64,000 bases of DNA from Wenyingzhuangia aestuarii (GTDB lineage Bacteria > Bacteroidota > Bacteroidia > Flavobacteriales > Flavobacteriaceae), in NCBI RefSeq assembly GCF_011927765.1, contig NZ_JAATJG010000002.1, forward strand, positions 62,001-126,000, read 5' to 3'. Under the pieces are notes generated by a model. It was not told the DNA's origin. It made no database searches and saw only the letters and a program-made list of their open reading frames with translations. A program made the translations under genes and the position numbers. Below, piece after piece: positions 25,995 through 34,676 of this stretch; within the stretch, counting starts at the first letter, position 1, and every line of letters begins with the position of its first letter.

Positions 25995-26657
25995 GTGAAA
26001 ATTCTATCTACTAAAATATTAACCGATATCCAACGAGAACTGTTAGCTAGCTATGAGGTTGAAGAAGTGTCTATGATTGATATTTCTTTTGGAGAAGGTT
26101 TTAAAATTACAGAAAAGATAGAAAACGCAGTGTTTACGAGTGCAAACAGTGTGCGCTCCGTATTTAAAATTCATCAAAATAAAGCCAATTGGTTTAAAAC
26201 AGTGTATTGTGTAGGTACAAAAACACAATCTTTGTTAGAAAAATATGGAATTAAGGTAGCAGTAGTTGCAAATAATGCAGCAGAATTGGCTCAAGTACTA
26301 GCTCATAAATTTTCAGAAGAAACTCATTTGTTAAAAGAAATAAGTTGGTTTTGTGGAAATTTAAAAAATGATGATTTGCCAAGTATCATGGCAGAAAACG
26401 GAGTGTTGGTTACCGAATATAAAGTATATACAACTACTTTAGTTCCTCAAAAAATAAACAAACCCTTTGATGCTATTTTGTTTTATAGCCCTTCAGGAAT
26501 TAAGAGCTATTTACAAAAAAACAAAGCAACGCTTGCTCCAGTAGTTTGTATTGGAGTAACCACAGCAACAGAAGCATTAAATAGTTTTGAAGAAGTTTAT
26601 ATAGCTGATGAAACTACGGTAGAATCAGTAATTGCAAAAGTAAAAGAAATAATATAG
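25995..26657 (+). CDS. hemD: Uroporphyrinogen-III synthase
   Basis: A 220-residue enzyme that closes and inverts ring D of hydroxymethylbilane. Sequence conservation in this family is low; the supporting motifs are FTSANSVRSVF (residues about 48-58), YCVGTKTQSLLEKYG, and DAILFYSPSGIKSYL with CIGVTTATEA. It uses a GTG start immediately after the hemC stop, implying coupled translation. Its stop codon TAG (26655-26657) is the first piece of a heptad-phased inverted array that separates it from hemB. Confidence 0.9.
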   Translation: MKILSTKILTDIQRELLASYEVEEVSMIDISFGEGFKITEKIENAVFTSANSVRSVFKIHQNKANWFKTVYCVGTKTQSLLEKYGIKVAVVANNAAELAQVLAHKFSEETHLLKEISWFCGNLKNDDLPSIMAENGVLVTEYKVYTTTLVPQKINKPFDAILFYSPSGIKSYLQKNKATLAPVVCIGVTTATEALNSFEEVYIADETTVESVIAKVKEII

Positions 26658-26740
26658 TACAAAATATTAAGTACAGAGTACTAAGAGTAATAAATTGCGT
26701 AGCACGATAGTCTTTGTACTAACTACTATGTACTAACTAC
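26657..26740. repeat. Gene-less heptad-array element (element C) between hemD and hemB
   Basis: GTA occurs at 26657, 26671 and 26678 (ATA at 26664) in a 7-nt phase on the left. TAC occurs at 26717, 26724, 26731 and 26738 in a perfect 7-nt phase on the right. The arms are inverted with respect to each other around an unphased centre (about 26685-26715). The design matches the elements at 29020, 30477 and 61549 but carries no gene. Confidence 0.8.
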
Positions 26741-26746
26741 TAAGAA

Positions 26747-27712
26747 ATGAATAGAACAAGACGATTAAGAAAATCCGAAGGAATTAGAAGATTGGTTAAA
26801 GAAAACAACCTTACCGTTGATGATTTAATCTATCCTTTGTTTATTGAAGAAGGAGAAAACATAGAAAAAGAAATTGTTTCTATGCCAGGAATCTTTCGTT
26901 TTTCGTTAGATAGAATTTCTAAGGAATTGGATGAGGTAGTTGCTTTAAACATTCCTGCCGTTTTATTATTTGGAATTCCATCAGAAAAAGATGAGGAAGG
27001 TACAGAAACATGGAACGACAATGGAATTATGCAACAAGCAGTTCGTTTTATTAAAAAGAACTATCCTAGTTTGTATGTAATTACAGATGTTTGTTTTTGT
27101 GAATATACAAGTCACGGTCATTGTGGAATTATTCATGATAATGATGTAGATAACGATGCAACTTTAATCAACTTAGCAAAGCAAACCATTTCTCATGCCA
27201 AAGCAGGGGTAGACATGGTAGCACCATCAGGAATGATGGATGGAACTATTGCAACCATGAGAGAAGCATTGGATGCTAGTGGTTTTCCAAACATCCCAAT
27301 TATGGGGTATTCTGTAAAATATGCATCCGCATTTTATGGACCTTTTAGAGATGCAGCAGACTCAGCACCTACATTTGGAGACAGAAGAACCTACCAAATG
27401 GATCCATCAAACAGATTAGAAGGGCACAGAGAAGCTTCTTTTGATGATGAAGAAGGAGCAGATATTTTAATGGTAAAACCAGCTTTATCTTATTTAGATA
27501 TTATTAGAGATTTAAAAGAAGATTTTGATAGACCTATTGCTTGTTACAATGTAAGTGGAGAATATGCCATGGTAAAAGCAGCAGCAGAAAAAGGTTGGAT
27601 TGATGGAGAAAGAGTAATGATGGAGTCTTTATTGTCTATGAAAAGAGCAGGAGCAGATATTATCATTACCTATTTTGCCAAAGAAGTAGCTAAAGTGCTT
27701 TTAAAAAAATAA
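26747..27712 (+). CDS. hemB: Delta-aminolevulinic acid dehydratase (porphobilinogen synthase)
   Basis: A 321-residue enzyme condensing two 5-aminolevulinate molecules. The metal-binding cysteines are in [14 protein letters not shown] (about residues 116-129), typical of zinc-dependent enzymes. The Schiff-base lysines lie in [16 protein letters not shown] (about 193) and [12 protein letters not shown] (about 246). Begins [15 protein letters not shown]. It lies between two heme genes but is preceded by an 84-bp heptad array rather than the tight spacing seen between hemA, hemC and hemD. Confidence 0.97.
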   Translation: MNRTRRLRKSEGIRRLVKENNLTVDDLIYPLFIEEGENIEKEIVSMPGIFRFSLDRISKELDEVVALNIPAVLLFGIPSEKDEEGTETWNDNGIMQQAVRFIKKNYPSLYVITDVCFCEYTSHGHCGIIHDNDVDNDATLINLAKQTISHAKAGVDMVAPSGMMDGTIATMREALDASGFPNIPIMGYSVKYASAFYGPFRDAADSAPTFGDRRTYQMDPSNRLEGHREASFDDEEGADILMVKPALSYLDIIRDLKEDFDRPIACYNVSGEYAMVKAAAEKGWIDGERVMMESLLSMKRAGADIIITYFAKEVAKVLLKK

Positions 27713-27744
27713 GAAAATTTAGTACCTGATATAAATACAAAAAA

Positions 27745-29037
27745 ATGGAATTTAAAAATTCAGAAATTTTATACAAAAAAGGATGTGAAAACTTAGTAGG
27801 AGCGGTAAACTCTCCTGTAAGAGCATTTGCATCTGTAGGTGGAAATCCGTTGTTTATAGACAAAGCAAAAGGAGCCTATATTAAAGATGTAGATGGAAAC
27901 AGATATATTGATTTGGTACTGTCTTATGGTCCTATGATATTAGGGCACAGAAACAAAAAGGTAGAGAAAGCAATTTCTAGAGCTTTAAAAAAAGGATATT
28001 CTTTTGGAGCCTCTACACATGCTGAAATTAAATTAGCCAAAATTGTATGCGATGCTTTTCCAGGAATGGATAAAGTTCGTTTTGTAAATTCAGGTACAGA
28101 AGCTGTGTTAAGCGCTATTCGTTTGGCAAGAGCCCATACTGGTTTTGATAAAATTGTAAAATTTTCGGGTTGTTATCACGGGCATATGGATGCGATGTTG
28201 GTAGCGGCAGGTTCTGGTTTGGCTACCTTAAGTTTACCAGGATCTAAAGGAGTTCCATCGCAAGCGGTGGAAAACACCTTAATAGCAGAATACAATAATT
28301 TAGAAAGTGTAAAAGCTCATTTAGATAAATATAACGATGTAGCAGCAGTTATTTTAGAACCTGTTACAGGTAATATGGGAGTTGTAAAACCTAGTGATGA
28401 TTTTATCAAAGGACTAAGAAAATTAACCAAAGAAAGAGGAGTGTTATTAATCTGTGATGAGGTAATGACAGGTTTTCGTTCTCAATTTGGAGGAGCTCAA
28501 GAATTAGTAGGAATACAAGCAGATATTACTTGTTTAGGAAAAGTAATTGGAGGAGGTTTTCCTGTAGGAGCTTATGGAGCTAGTAACGAAATTATGGAAA
28601 ACGTTGCTCCTTTAGGAGGAATGTATCAGGCTGGAACCTTGTCTGGTAATCCAATAGCTATGGCTGCTGGAATTTCTACGTTAACAGAATTAGAAAAACA
28701 AAATCCCTATAAAAAATTCAACCTGGTAGCAGAAAAAATAGAAAACTATTTATTGACCTCTGCTAAAAAATACGGAGTAAACTTAACAGTAAACAAATTT
28801 GGTTCTATGATCAATCCATTTTTTGGAGCGGAAGAAGTAACAAATTTTGCAGATGCACAAAAATCGGATACGTCAAAGTATGCAAAGTTTTTCTGGGCTA
28901 TGATTGAAAATGGTGTGTTTTTACCACCTTCTCAATTTGAAGCATGGTTTTTATCATCGTCATTAACTGTAAGAGAGCTAAAAAAGTTAGAAGTGGCGAT
29001 TGATGTTTCTATGTCTCAGGTAGCAAGTAGCAAGTAG
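27745..29037 (+). CDS. hemL: Glutamate-1-semialdehyde 2,1-aminomutase
   Basis: A 430-residue PLP-dependent aminomutase making 5-aminolevulinate. Signature segments: GAVNSPVRAF near the N-terminus, FVNSGTEAVLSAIRLAR, the aspartate in LICDEVMTGFRS, and the PLP lysine in CLGKVIGGGFPVGAYG (about residue 270). The last residues (VASSK) and the TAG stop are encoded by three copies of the heptamer GTAGCAA that start the element holding the next gene. Its natural C-terminus therefore appears to have been altered by that insertion. Confidence 0.97.
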   Translation: MEFKNSEILYKKGCENLVGAVNSPVRAFASVGGNPLFIDKAKGAYIKDVDGNRYIDLVLSYGPMILGHRNKKVEKAISRALKKGYSFGASTHAEIKLAKIVCDAFPGMDKVRFVNSGTEAVLSAIRLARAHTGFDKIVKFSGCYHGHMDAMLVAAGSGLATLSLPGSKGVPSQAVENTLIAEYNNLESVKAHLDKYNDVAAVILEPVTGNMGVVKPSDDFIKGLRKLTKERGVLLICDEVMTGFRSQFGGAQELVGIQADITCLGKVIGGGFPVGAYGASNEIMENVAPLGGMYQAGTLSGNPIAMAAGISTLTELEKQNPYKKFNLVAEKIENYLLTSAKKYGVNLTVNKFGSMINPFFGAEEVTNFADAQKSDTSKYAKFFWAMIENGVFLPPSQFEAWFLSSSLTVRELKKLEVAIDVSMSQVASSK

Positions 29038-29440
29038 CAAGTATTTTATGCATAATTTTAAAGAATTGAATGTTTGGATTGAGGCTAAAGATTTTAGTGT
29101 GTTTATTTATAAGATGACCCAATCTTTTCCTAAATCCGAACAGTATGGTATTACTTCTCAATTGAACAGAGCAACTGTTTCTATTCCTTCTAATATTGCA
29201 GAAGGTGCGGGGAGAAGTAGTACAAAAGAATTCTCTAGATTTATTACCATTGCTATTGGTTCGGCTTATGAAGTAGAAACTCAGTTAATAATCGCATTAG
29301 AAATAGGTGTTTTATCAAAAGAAGATTTTGAAAAATCGAATAGTAAAATAATAAAGATTCAAAAAATGCTTTTCAATTTTAATAGACACCTTAAAAATAA
29401 AATCTCAAGTACTTGATACCTGTTACCTGCTACTTGATAC
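29020..29440. mobile_element. Heptad-array element A carrying a four-helix-bundle gene (hemL-hemE)
   Basis: The left arm has GTA at 29020, 29027, 29034 and 29041, built from three exact GTAGCAA heptamers. The right arm has TAC at 29410, 29417, 29424, 29431 and 29438. The arms are inverted copies (about 80% complementary over 24 nt by eye) that flank one small gene. The hemL stop (TAG 29035-29037) and the inner gene's stop (TGA 29414-29416) both lie inside the arrays. The structure suggests a mobile element or a folded insertion; transposition itself is not shown. Confidence 0.65.
29048..29416 (+). CDS. Four-helix bundle protein (S23/IVP family)
   Basis: A 122-residue helical protein of the four-helix bundle family, which includes proteins encoded in intervening sequences of 23S rRNA (S23/IVP) and is structurally related to the Avd accessory protein of diversity-generating retroelements. 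The family signature is GITSQLNRATVSIPSNIAEG followed by a Gly/Arg-Ser pair and FITIAIGSAYEVETQL. Function is unknown; members are basic on one face and may bind nucleic acid. It interrupts the heme operon between hemL and hemE, flanked by inverted heptad arrays. A relative with the same arrangement is at 61594-61956. Confidence 0.85.
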   Translation: MHNFKELNVWIEAKDFSVFIYKMTQSFPKSEQYGITSQLNRATVSIPSNIAEGAGRSSTKEFSRFITIAIGSAYEVETQLIIALEIGVLSKEDFEKSNSKIIKIQKMLFNFNRHLKNKISST

Positions 29441-29454
29441 CCAAATAAACTAAA

Positions 29455-30477
29455 ATGAAAAACGACCTATACCTTAGAGCCTTAAAAGGCGAAACAGTAG
29501 AAAGACCTCCAGTTTGGATGATGAGACAAGCGGGAAGATATTTACCAGAGTTTCAAGAAATAAAAAAGAAATACGATTTCTTTACACGTTGTCAAACACC
29601 AGAATTAGCGGCGGAAATTACAGTACAACCTATTCGTAGATACGGAATGGATGCTGCTATTTTGTTTTCAGATATTTTGGTCATTCCACAAGCAATGAAT
29701 ATTGAAGTGGAAATGAAAAACGGAATTGGACCTTGGTTGCCAAATCCTATTCGTACCATGCAAGATGTGGAGAATGTAATAGTTCCAGATATTGATGAGA
29801 CTTTAGGCTATGTAATGGATGCTATTAAGTTGACTAAAGAAATGTTGAACGATGAAATTCCATTAATTGGATTTGCAGGTTCTCCATGGACAATTTTATG
29901 TTACTGTATTCAAGGACAAGGGTCAAAGAATTTTGACAAAGCCAAAGAGTTTTGTTTTACACAACCTTTAGCAGCTCATGCTTTGTTACAAAAAATTACA
30001 GATACAACGATTGCTTACTTAAAGAAAAAAGTAGAGGCAGGAGTAAACGCTGTTCAAGTTTTTGATTCTTGGGGAGGAATGTTATCTCCGGTAGATTATC
30101 AAGAATTTTCTTGGCAATACATCAATCAAATTATAGAAGCTTTAAAAGACGATGCTCCTGTAATTGCTTTTGGAAAAGGATGTTGGTTTGCTTTAGAAGA
30201 AATGTCTAAATCTAATGCTGCTGCTTTAGGAGTAGATTGGACAATTACCCCAGAATGGGCAAGAAAATTAGCGGGTGATAAAGTTACTTTACAAGGTAAT
30301 TTTGATCCTACTCGTTTGTTCTCACCACCTGCAGAAATTAAAAAGCAAGTAAAAACAATGATTGATGCTTTTGGAAAAGATAAATACATTGTAAATCTAG
30401 GACACGGTATTTTACCAAACATTGGTTTAGAGAATGCCGGAGCGTTTATTGATGCGGTTAAAGAATACAGTATTTAG
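29455..30477 (+). CDS. hemE: Uroporphyrinogen decarboxylase
   Basis: A 340-residue enzyme that decarboxylates all four acetate side chains of uroporphyrinogen III to give coproporphyrinogen III. The signature [17 protein letters not shown] (residues about 17-33) carries the substrate-binding Arg residues, and the conserved Asp is in [27 protein letters not shown] and [18 protein letters not shown] complete the pattern. It starts 15 nt after element A, and its own stop TAG (30475-30477) starts element D. Confidence 0.97.
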   Translation: MKNDLYLRALKGETVERPPVWMMRQAGRYLPEFQEIKKKYDFFTRCQTPELAAEITVQPIRRYGMDAAILFSDILVIPQAMNIEVEMKNGIGPWLPNPIRTMQDVENVIVPDIDETLGYVMDAIKLTKEMLNDEIPLIGFAGSPWTILCYCIQGQGSKNFDKAKEFCFTQPLAAHALLQKITDTTIAYLKKKVEAGVNAVQVFDSWGGMLSPVDYQEFSWQYINQIIEALKDDAPVIAFGKGCWFALEEMSKSNAAALGVDWTITPEWARKLAGDKVTLQGNFDPTRLFSPPAEIKKQVKTMIDAFGKDKYIVNLGHGILPNIGLENAGAFIDAVKEYSI

Positions 30478-30554
30478 TATCTGGTATCAAGTACCAGGTA
30501 TCTAGTAAGAATCTGAGTAAAAAGTCTTGTTACTTGCTACTCACTACTCGATAC
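30477..30554. repeat. Gene-less heptad-array element (element D) between hemE and hemF
   Basis: GTA is at 30477, 30484, 30491, 30498 and 30505; TAC is at 30531, 30538, 30545 and 30552. Both runs keep an exact 7-nt phase and face each other across a 23-nt centre. No ORF is inside. The hemE stop codon overlaps the first GTA. Confidence 0.85.
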
Positions 30555-30563
30555 TCAAAATAA

Positions 30564-31466
30564 ATGAAAGATCAATTTTACAAATACATACAACAATTAC
30601 AAGATACTATTTGTACAGGTTTACAAGCTGTGGATGGTGAAGCTACATTTGTTGAAGACTTATGGGATAGACCCGAAGGAGGTGGAGGTAGAACTCGTGT
30701 GATATCGAACGGTAAAGTGTTTGAGAAAGGAGGAGTAAATATTTCTTCTGTACACGGAGAATTACCTATGGCTTTGCGCAAACAATTTGGAGTAGAGGCA
30801 GGTAATTTTTATGCTTGCGGATTGAGTTTAGTGATTCATCCTACAAATCCAATGGTGCCAACCGTACATGCAAATTGGAGGTATTTTGAAATGTATGATG
30901 AGCAAGGAAATGTGGTTACACAATGGTTTGGTGGAGGTCAAGATTTAACTCCTTATTATTTGTTTGATGAGGATGCAATTCATTTCCACACCGTATGTAA
31001 AACAGCTTGTGACAAACACAATTCAGAATTTTATCCTTTGTATAAAAAGAAATGTGACGATTACTTTTGGAACGCTCACAGAAACGAAGCTCGTGGAATT
31101 GGTGGTTTGTTTTTTGATTATTGCAAACCTACAGAGCAAATGTCATTAGATCAATGGTATGATTTTGTAACAGAAGTAGGAAACAGCTTTTTAGAAAGTT
31201 ATGTACCTATTGTAGAAAAACGCAAAGAATTAGAATATACTAAAACACAGCGCGATTGGCAAGAAGTTCGTAGAGGTCGTTATGTGGAGTTTAATTTAGT
31301 ACACGATAGAGGAACGCTTTTTGGTTTAAAAACCAATGGTCGAATAGAATCTATCTTAATGAGTTTACCGCCACATGTGCAATGGCATTATTGTCATGAA
31401 CCAGAAAAAGATAGTTGGGAAGAAAAGTTAATCACCGTATTAATGAATCCTAAACAATGGATCTAA
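30564..31466 (+). CDS. hemF: Oxygen-dependent coproporphyrinogen-III oxidase
   Basis: A 300-residue enzyme that oxidatively decarboxylates coproporphyrinogen III to protoporphyrinogen IX using O2. Diagnostic stretches are WDRPEGGGGRTRV, FYACGLSLVIHPTNPMVPTVH with conserved His, WFGGGQDLTPYYLFDEDA, and RGIGGLFFDY. Length matches the family. It is the last gene of the hem array and is followed by a clear terminator. Being oxygen-dependent, it indicates aerobic heme synthesis; no hemN is in the window despite the anaerobic pfl operon. Confidence 0.97.
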   Translation: MKDQFYKYIQQLQDTICTGLQAVDGEATFVEDLWDRPEGGGGRTRVISNGKVFEKGGVNISSVHGELPMALRKQFGVEAGNFYACGLSLVIHPTNPMVPTVHANWRYFEMYDEQGNVVTQWFGGGQDLTPYYLFDEDAIHFHTVCKTACDKHNSEFYPLYKKKCDDYFWNAHRNEARGIGGLFFDYCKPTEQMSLDQWYDFVTEVGNSFLESYVPIVEKRKELEYTKTQRDWQEVRRGRYVEFNLVHDRGTLFGLKTNGRIESILMSLPPHVQWHYCHEPEKDSWEEKLITVLMNPKQWI

Positions 31467-31470
31467 ATCA

Positions 31471-31498
31471 AAGCCTCATAATTATATGAGGCTTTTTT
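31471..31498 (+). terminator. Terminator of the hem array
   Basis: AAGCCTCATA and TATGAGGCTT form a 10-bp stem with a 4-nt loop and a T tail, 4 nt after the hemF stop. Confidence 0.85.
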
Positions 31499-31576
31499 AG
31501 TACTTATAATTACGTATAAGTCATTCTTTATTATCGATTTGATAAAATAGTGCTTATTATAATGGTTAATATCAGG

Positions 31577-31584
31577 TAGTTTTG
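31577..31584 (+). promoter_or_regulatory. -7 promoter element of the GH16 gene
   Basis: TAGTTTTG matches TAnnTTTG, 26 nt before the ATG. Confidence 0.5.
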
Positions 31585-31609
31585 TGATAATATTAAAAAA
31601 TTATCAAAT

Positions 31610-32593
31610 ATGAGCTATCTTTCATTTGCTTTTAAAAAAATTGTTTTCTTATCTTTTTTATTAATAGCTAGTTCTTGTACGGGTAATGATGTTGAAGATG
31701 ATCCTCTATTAGACATTATTAAAGAGTTGCCTGAGGAAAAAGAACCAGAACCTGTAGAAGAAGTTATATTACCTCAATCGGATCTTAAGAATACGGGAAA
31801 TTGGGTGTTGAATGAAGAAATAAGTGATGAGTTTAATGCTACAGATTTAGATGAAGATAGATGGCATATTCAAGGTAAGGGAGGAGTGTATGTATCCAAC
31901 TTTATAGGAAGAGCACCTTCTCAATTTTCTACCCAAAATATTAACATAGAAAACGGAATTTTAAAGTTGGTTTCTAAATGGGAACCCGATTTTGACTTTA
32001 ATACCGAAAAAACTCAAACCGTTGGAGGAGTAGAATACAAGTATGAAAACATAACTACCGCAGCTTTGGTGGGAAAAAGATATTTTAAATACGGTTATAT
32101 GGAGATTAAAAGCAAATCTGCTAAAGCTCCTGTAACTAGCTCATTTTGGACTACTGGAAATAAGTCGGAACTAGACATGTTTGAAACCTTTGGAGGTCAT
32201 AAAACTGTAGATGCGTGGCGAAAGCGATTAAAATACAATGCCATTAGTTGGGATCCTAATAACAAATACTACTTACCAGACGGATTAGGACCTGCTTATA
32301 CAACCAATATACAAGTAGCCCATAATACAGCCGATGATTTTCATGTGTATGGTTTTGAATGGTCTGCCGATGCTATTAAAATTTATATTGATGGTGTTTT
32401 ACATGAACAAGGAAATCTAACGAAAGCGTTGGTTACTAATAATGGTACCGATTTAGAAAGATGGGTCACAGATGTGGATTATAAAATATGGGTAGATTCA
32501 GAAACGTTTCCATGGTTAGGGCTACCTACCGAAGAAGATTTACCAGCAGTATATGAAATAGACTACATTAGAGTTTGGCAAAAAGAAGAATAA
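31610..32593 (+). CDS. GH16 glycoside hydrolase lipoprotein, probable marine galactanase
   Basis: 327 residues. A lipoprotein signal peptide ends at the lipobox ASSC (Cys23), followed by an acidic, Pro/Glu-rich linker to about residue 55, so the enzyme is membrane-anchored, probably outward facing. The catalytic domain has GH16 features: GYMEIKSKSAKAPVTSSFWT, the ExDxxE-type active site KSELDMFETFGG with nucleophile and acid/base Glu, and the terminal strand YEIDYIRVWQKEE. The KIWVDSETFPWLGLP stretch resembles agarases, porphyranases and kappa-carrageenases rather than laminarinases, but substrate is inferred. It is monocistronic, not inside an evident PUL. Confidence 0.85.
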   Translation: MSYLSFAFKKIVFLSFLLIASSCTGNDVEDDPLLDIIKELPEEKEPEPVEEVILPQSDLKNTGNWVLNEEISDEFNATDLDEDRWHIQGKGGVYVSNFIGRAPSQFSTQNINIENGILKLVSKWEPDFDFNTEKTQTVGGVEYKYENITTAALVGKRYFKYGYMEIKSKSAKAPVTSSFWTTGNKSELDMFETFGGHKTVDAWRKRLKYNAISWDPNNKYYLPDGLGPAYTTNIQVAHNTADDFHVYGFEWSADAIKIYIDGVLHEQGNLTKALVTNNGTDLERWVTDVDYKIWVDSETFPWLGLPTEEDLPAVYEIDYIRVWQKEE

Positions 32594-32602
32594 GTAAAGA
32601 AG

Positions 32603-32635
32603 AAAAAACCACGCTATCTACAGCGTGGTTTTTTT
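32603..32635. terminator. Bidirectional terminator after GH16 gene
   Basis: AAAAAACCACGCT and AGCGTGGTTTTTT form a 13-bp stem with a 6-nt loop between converging genes. Confidence 0.9.
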
Positions 32636-33110
32636 ATGATTTTAAATTTTCTAACCTAGTCTTATAATCAAACTGTAAATCCTCATGTAGAGTTGTCATT
32701 TTCTTTTCAATCAACTTTAATTCTCTGTGAAATAGATTTAATAATTGCTGATTTTTGGTGATAGAAGGTCTAAGTGTTGTTAGTTTTTTACAGAAATACA
32801 ATAACAATTCTACTTCAGTTTCTTTAACGTTAGAATATCTTATGTAGGTTTTTATCAGTTTTAAAATTTTTCTGATGGTCTTTTTCATATAGAAATAAGA
32901 TGTGGTATTCATACTCTTAAATAGTTCATCAACCTCTAATTTAATTTCATGAATATATTCTTCTTCGTTTTGCGTTTCAAACAATAAATAGGTTAAGAGT
33001 TCTTTATTCTCCTTTTTAAATTTAGACAACCTTAGAACAATTTCAATTAATTCATTTCTGTCTAAATGATTAAGTTCTGTTTTTAATTGTTTGATGTTAG
33101 CTGTATCCAT
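32634..33110 (-). CDS. Hypothetical helical protein
   Basis: 158 residues, not recognised. It looks entirely alpha-helical, with Leu/Lys/Glu-rich amphipathic stretches (DRNELIEIVLRLSKFKKENK, YFYMKKTIRKILKLIKTYI) and no signal peptide or membrane segment. Basic clusters alternate with acidic ones, as in coiled-coil or helical-repeat proteins. It is flanked by terminators on both sides, so it is a single-gene transcript. A normal gene by codon use and length, but the function is unknown. Confidence 0.7.
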   Translation of the reverse strand: MDTANIKQLKTELNHLDRNELIEIVLRLSKFKKENKELLTYLLFETQNEEEYIHEIKLEVDELFKSMNTTSYFYMKKTIRKILKLIKTYIRYSNVKETEVELLLYFCKKLTTLRPSITKNQQLLNLFHRELKLIEKKMTTLHEDLQFDYKTRLENLKS

Positions 33111-33153
33111 ATAGCTAATATAATTATTAGTTAAAGAAGTAACAGATGTATTT

Positions 33154-33192
33154 AAAAAGAAAAACCTCGCTAATAGCGAGGTTTTTCTTTTT
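33154..33192 (-). terminator. Terminator of gltBD operon
   Basis: An 18-bp inverted repeat around a 3-nt loop (core ACCTCGCT and AGCGAGGT) with a T-rich end, 17 nt past the gltD stop on the minus strand. Confidence 0.9.
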
Positions 33193-33208
33193 ATAAATAA
33201 GTAGTATG

Positions 33209-34675
33209 TTATTGAACACCTACTAAATCTCCAGCAATATCTTTAGAAGGTAAATCAGATTTACCCATTAAGAAAATATCTACTTGACGAGCAGCTTCAC
33301 GACCTTCAGAAATTGCCCAAACGATTAATGACTGTCCTCTACGCATATCTCCAGCAGCAAATACATTTGGAATGTTTGTTTGGTAGCTTCCGTATTCAGC
33401 TTTGTAATTAGAACGAGCATCAGTCTCAATTCCTAATTGTTCAGCAATTGTTGCTTCAGGACCTGTAAATCCTAAGGCTAATAATGCTAAATCACAAGGC
33501 CAAACTTTTTCAGAACCTTCAATCTCAATTAATTGAGGTCTTTGTCCAGGAACCATTTTCCACTCCACATTAACAGTTTTTAAAGCTGTTAATTTTCCGT
33601 TTTTATCTTTGATAAATTCTTTTGTGTTGATCAACCAGTTACGATCACACCCTTCTTTGTGAGAAGTAGATGTTTTTAACTGTAAAGGCCAATAAGGCCA
33701 TGGAGTAGATGGTGATCTATGTCCAGGAGGCTTAGGCATAATTTCAAAGTTAGCCACAGATTTAGCTCCTTGACGGTTAGAAGTACCTACACAGTCAGAA
33801 CCTGTATCTCCACCACCAATAACGATGACATCTTTACCCGTTGCTAATACTTGATCTTTTACTTCTTTTCCAAAAACAACTTTAGTTTGTTGTGTTAAGA
33901 AATCCATTGCTTGCACAACACCATCTGCATCAATACCAGGAGTTGGTAAAGAACGTCTTTGAGTTGCTCCACCACATAAGGTAATAGCATCAAAAGCTTT
34001 TAATTCTTCAATAGAAACATTTACACCAACGTTCGCATTTTTCTTAAAAACAATACCTTCTGCTTCTAAAATAGCTACACGACGGTCTATAATTCCTTTT
34101 TCCATTTTAAAGTTAGGAATACCGTAACGTAACAATCCTCCAACTTCATCATCTCTTTCAAAAACAGTAACTAAGTGTCCAGCTCTGTTTAATTGTTGAG
34201 CAGCAGCTAATCCAGCAGGTCCAGAACCTACAACAGCTACAGTTTTACCTGTTCTGTTTTTAGGTGGTTGTGGTTTAATCCATCCTTCTTTAAAGGCACG
34301 CTCTACAATATTCTTTTCAATATTTTCAATAGAAATAGGATCTTCTATAATACCTAATACACACGCTTTTTCACAAGGTGCTGGACATAAACGTCCAGTA
34401 AACTCAGGAAAGTTGTTTGTAGAATGTAAAATTAAAGAAGCCTTTTGCCATTCCCCTTGGTGCACCATGTGGTTAAAATCAGGAATTAAATTTCCTAATG
34501 GACAACCACTGTGACAGAAAGGAATACCACAGTCCATACAACGTGAACCTTGCTCTGTAATTTCAGCCTCACTTAATGGGACTGTAAATTCATTATAATT
34601 ATGTACACGCTCTTCAACAGCTTTGTACGATTCGTCTTTTCTTTCGAATTCTTTAAATCCAGTTACTTTTCCCAT
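33209..34675 (-). CDS. gltD: Glutamate synthase (NADPH) small subunit
   Basis: A 488-residue FAD/NADPH flavoprotein feeding electrons to GltB for glutamate formation from 2-oxoglutarate and glutamine. The N-terminal cysteine set for two [4Fe-4S] clusters is GSRCMDCGIPFCHSGCPLGN, with CPAPCEKACVLG. The FAD site is VAVVGSGPAGLAAAQQL (about residue 150), the NADPH site is DVIVIGGGDTGSDCVG, and the C-terminus is NVFAAGDMRRGQSLIVWAI. Its ATG is one nt after the gltB stop, so the subunits are translated together. Confidence 0.97.
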   Translation of the reverse strand: MGKVTGFKEFERKDESYKAVEERVHNYNEFTVPLSEAEITEQGSRCMDCGIPFCHSGCPLGNLIPDFNHMVHQGEWQKASLILHSTNNFPEFTGRLCPAPCEKACVLGIIEDPISIENIEKNIVERAFKEGWIKPQPPKNRTGKTVAVVGSGPAGLAAAQQLNRAGHLVTVFERDDEVGGLLRYGIPNFKMEKGIIDRRVAILEAEGIVFKKNANVGVNVSIEELKAFDAITLCGGATQRRSLPTPGIDADGVVQAMDFLTQQTKVVFGKEVKDQVLATGKDVIVIGGGDTGSDCVGTSNRQGAKSVANFEIMPKPPGHRSPSTPWPYWPLQLKTSTSHKEGCDRNWLINTKEFIKDKNGKLTALKTVNVEWKMVPGQRPQLIEIEGSEKVWPCDLALLALGFTGPEATIAEQLGIETDARSNYKAEYGSYQTNIPNVFAAGDMRRGQSLIVWAISEGREAARQVDIFLMGKSDLPSKDIAGDLVGVQ

Positions 34676-34676
34676 A

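Noticed and set aside
26657-30554. Heptad arrays as CRISPR arrays
   Set aside because: The units are 7 nt with 3 conserved bases, not 24-40 nt repeats with spacers, and no cas gene is in the window.
26657-30554. Heptad arrays as phase-variable simple repeats
   Set aside because: The 4-nt spacers differ between units, so slipped-strand variation would be inefficient, and the arrays are paired in inverted orientation, which simple slippage does not explain.
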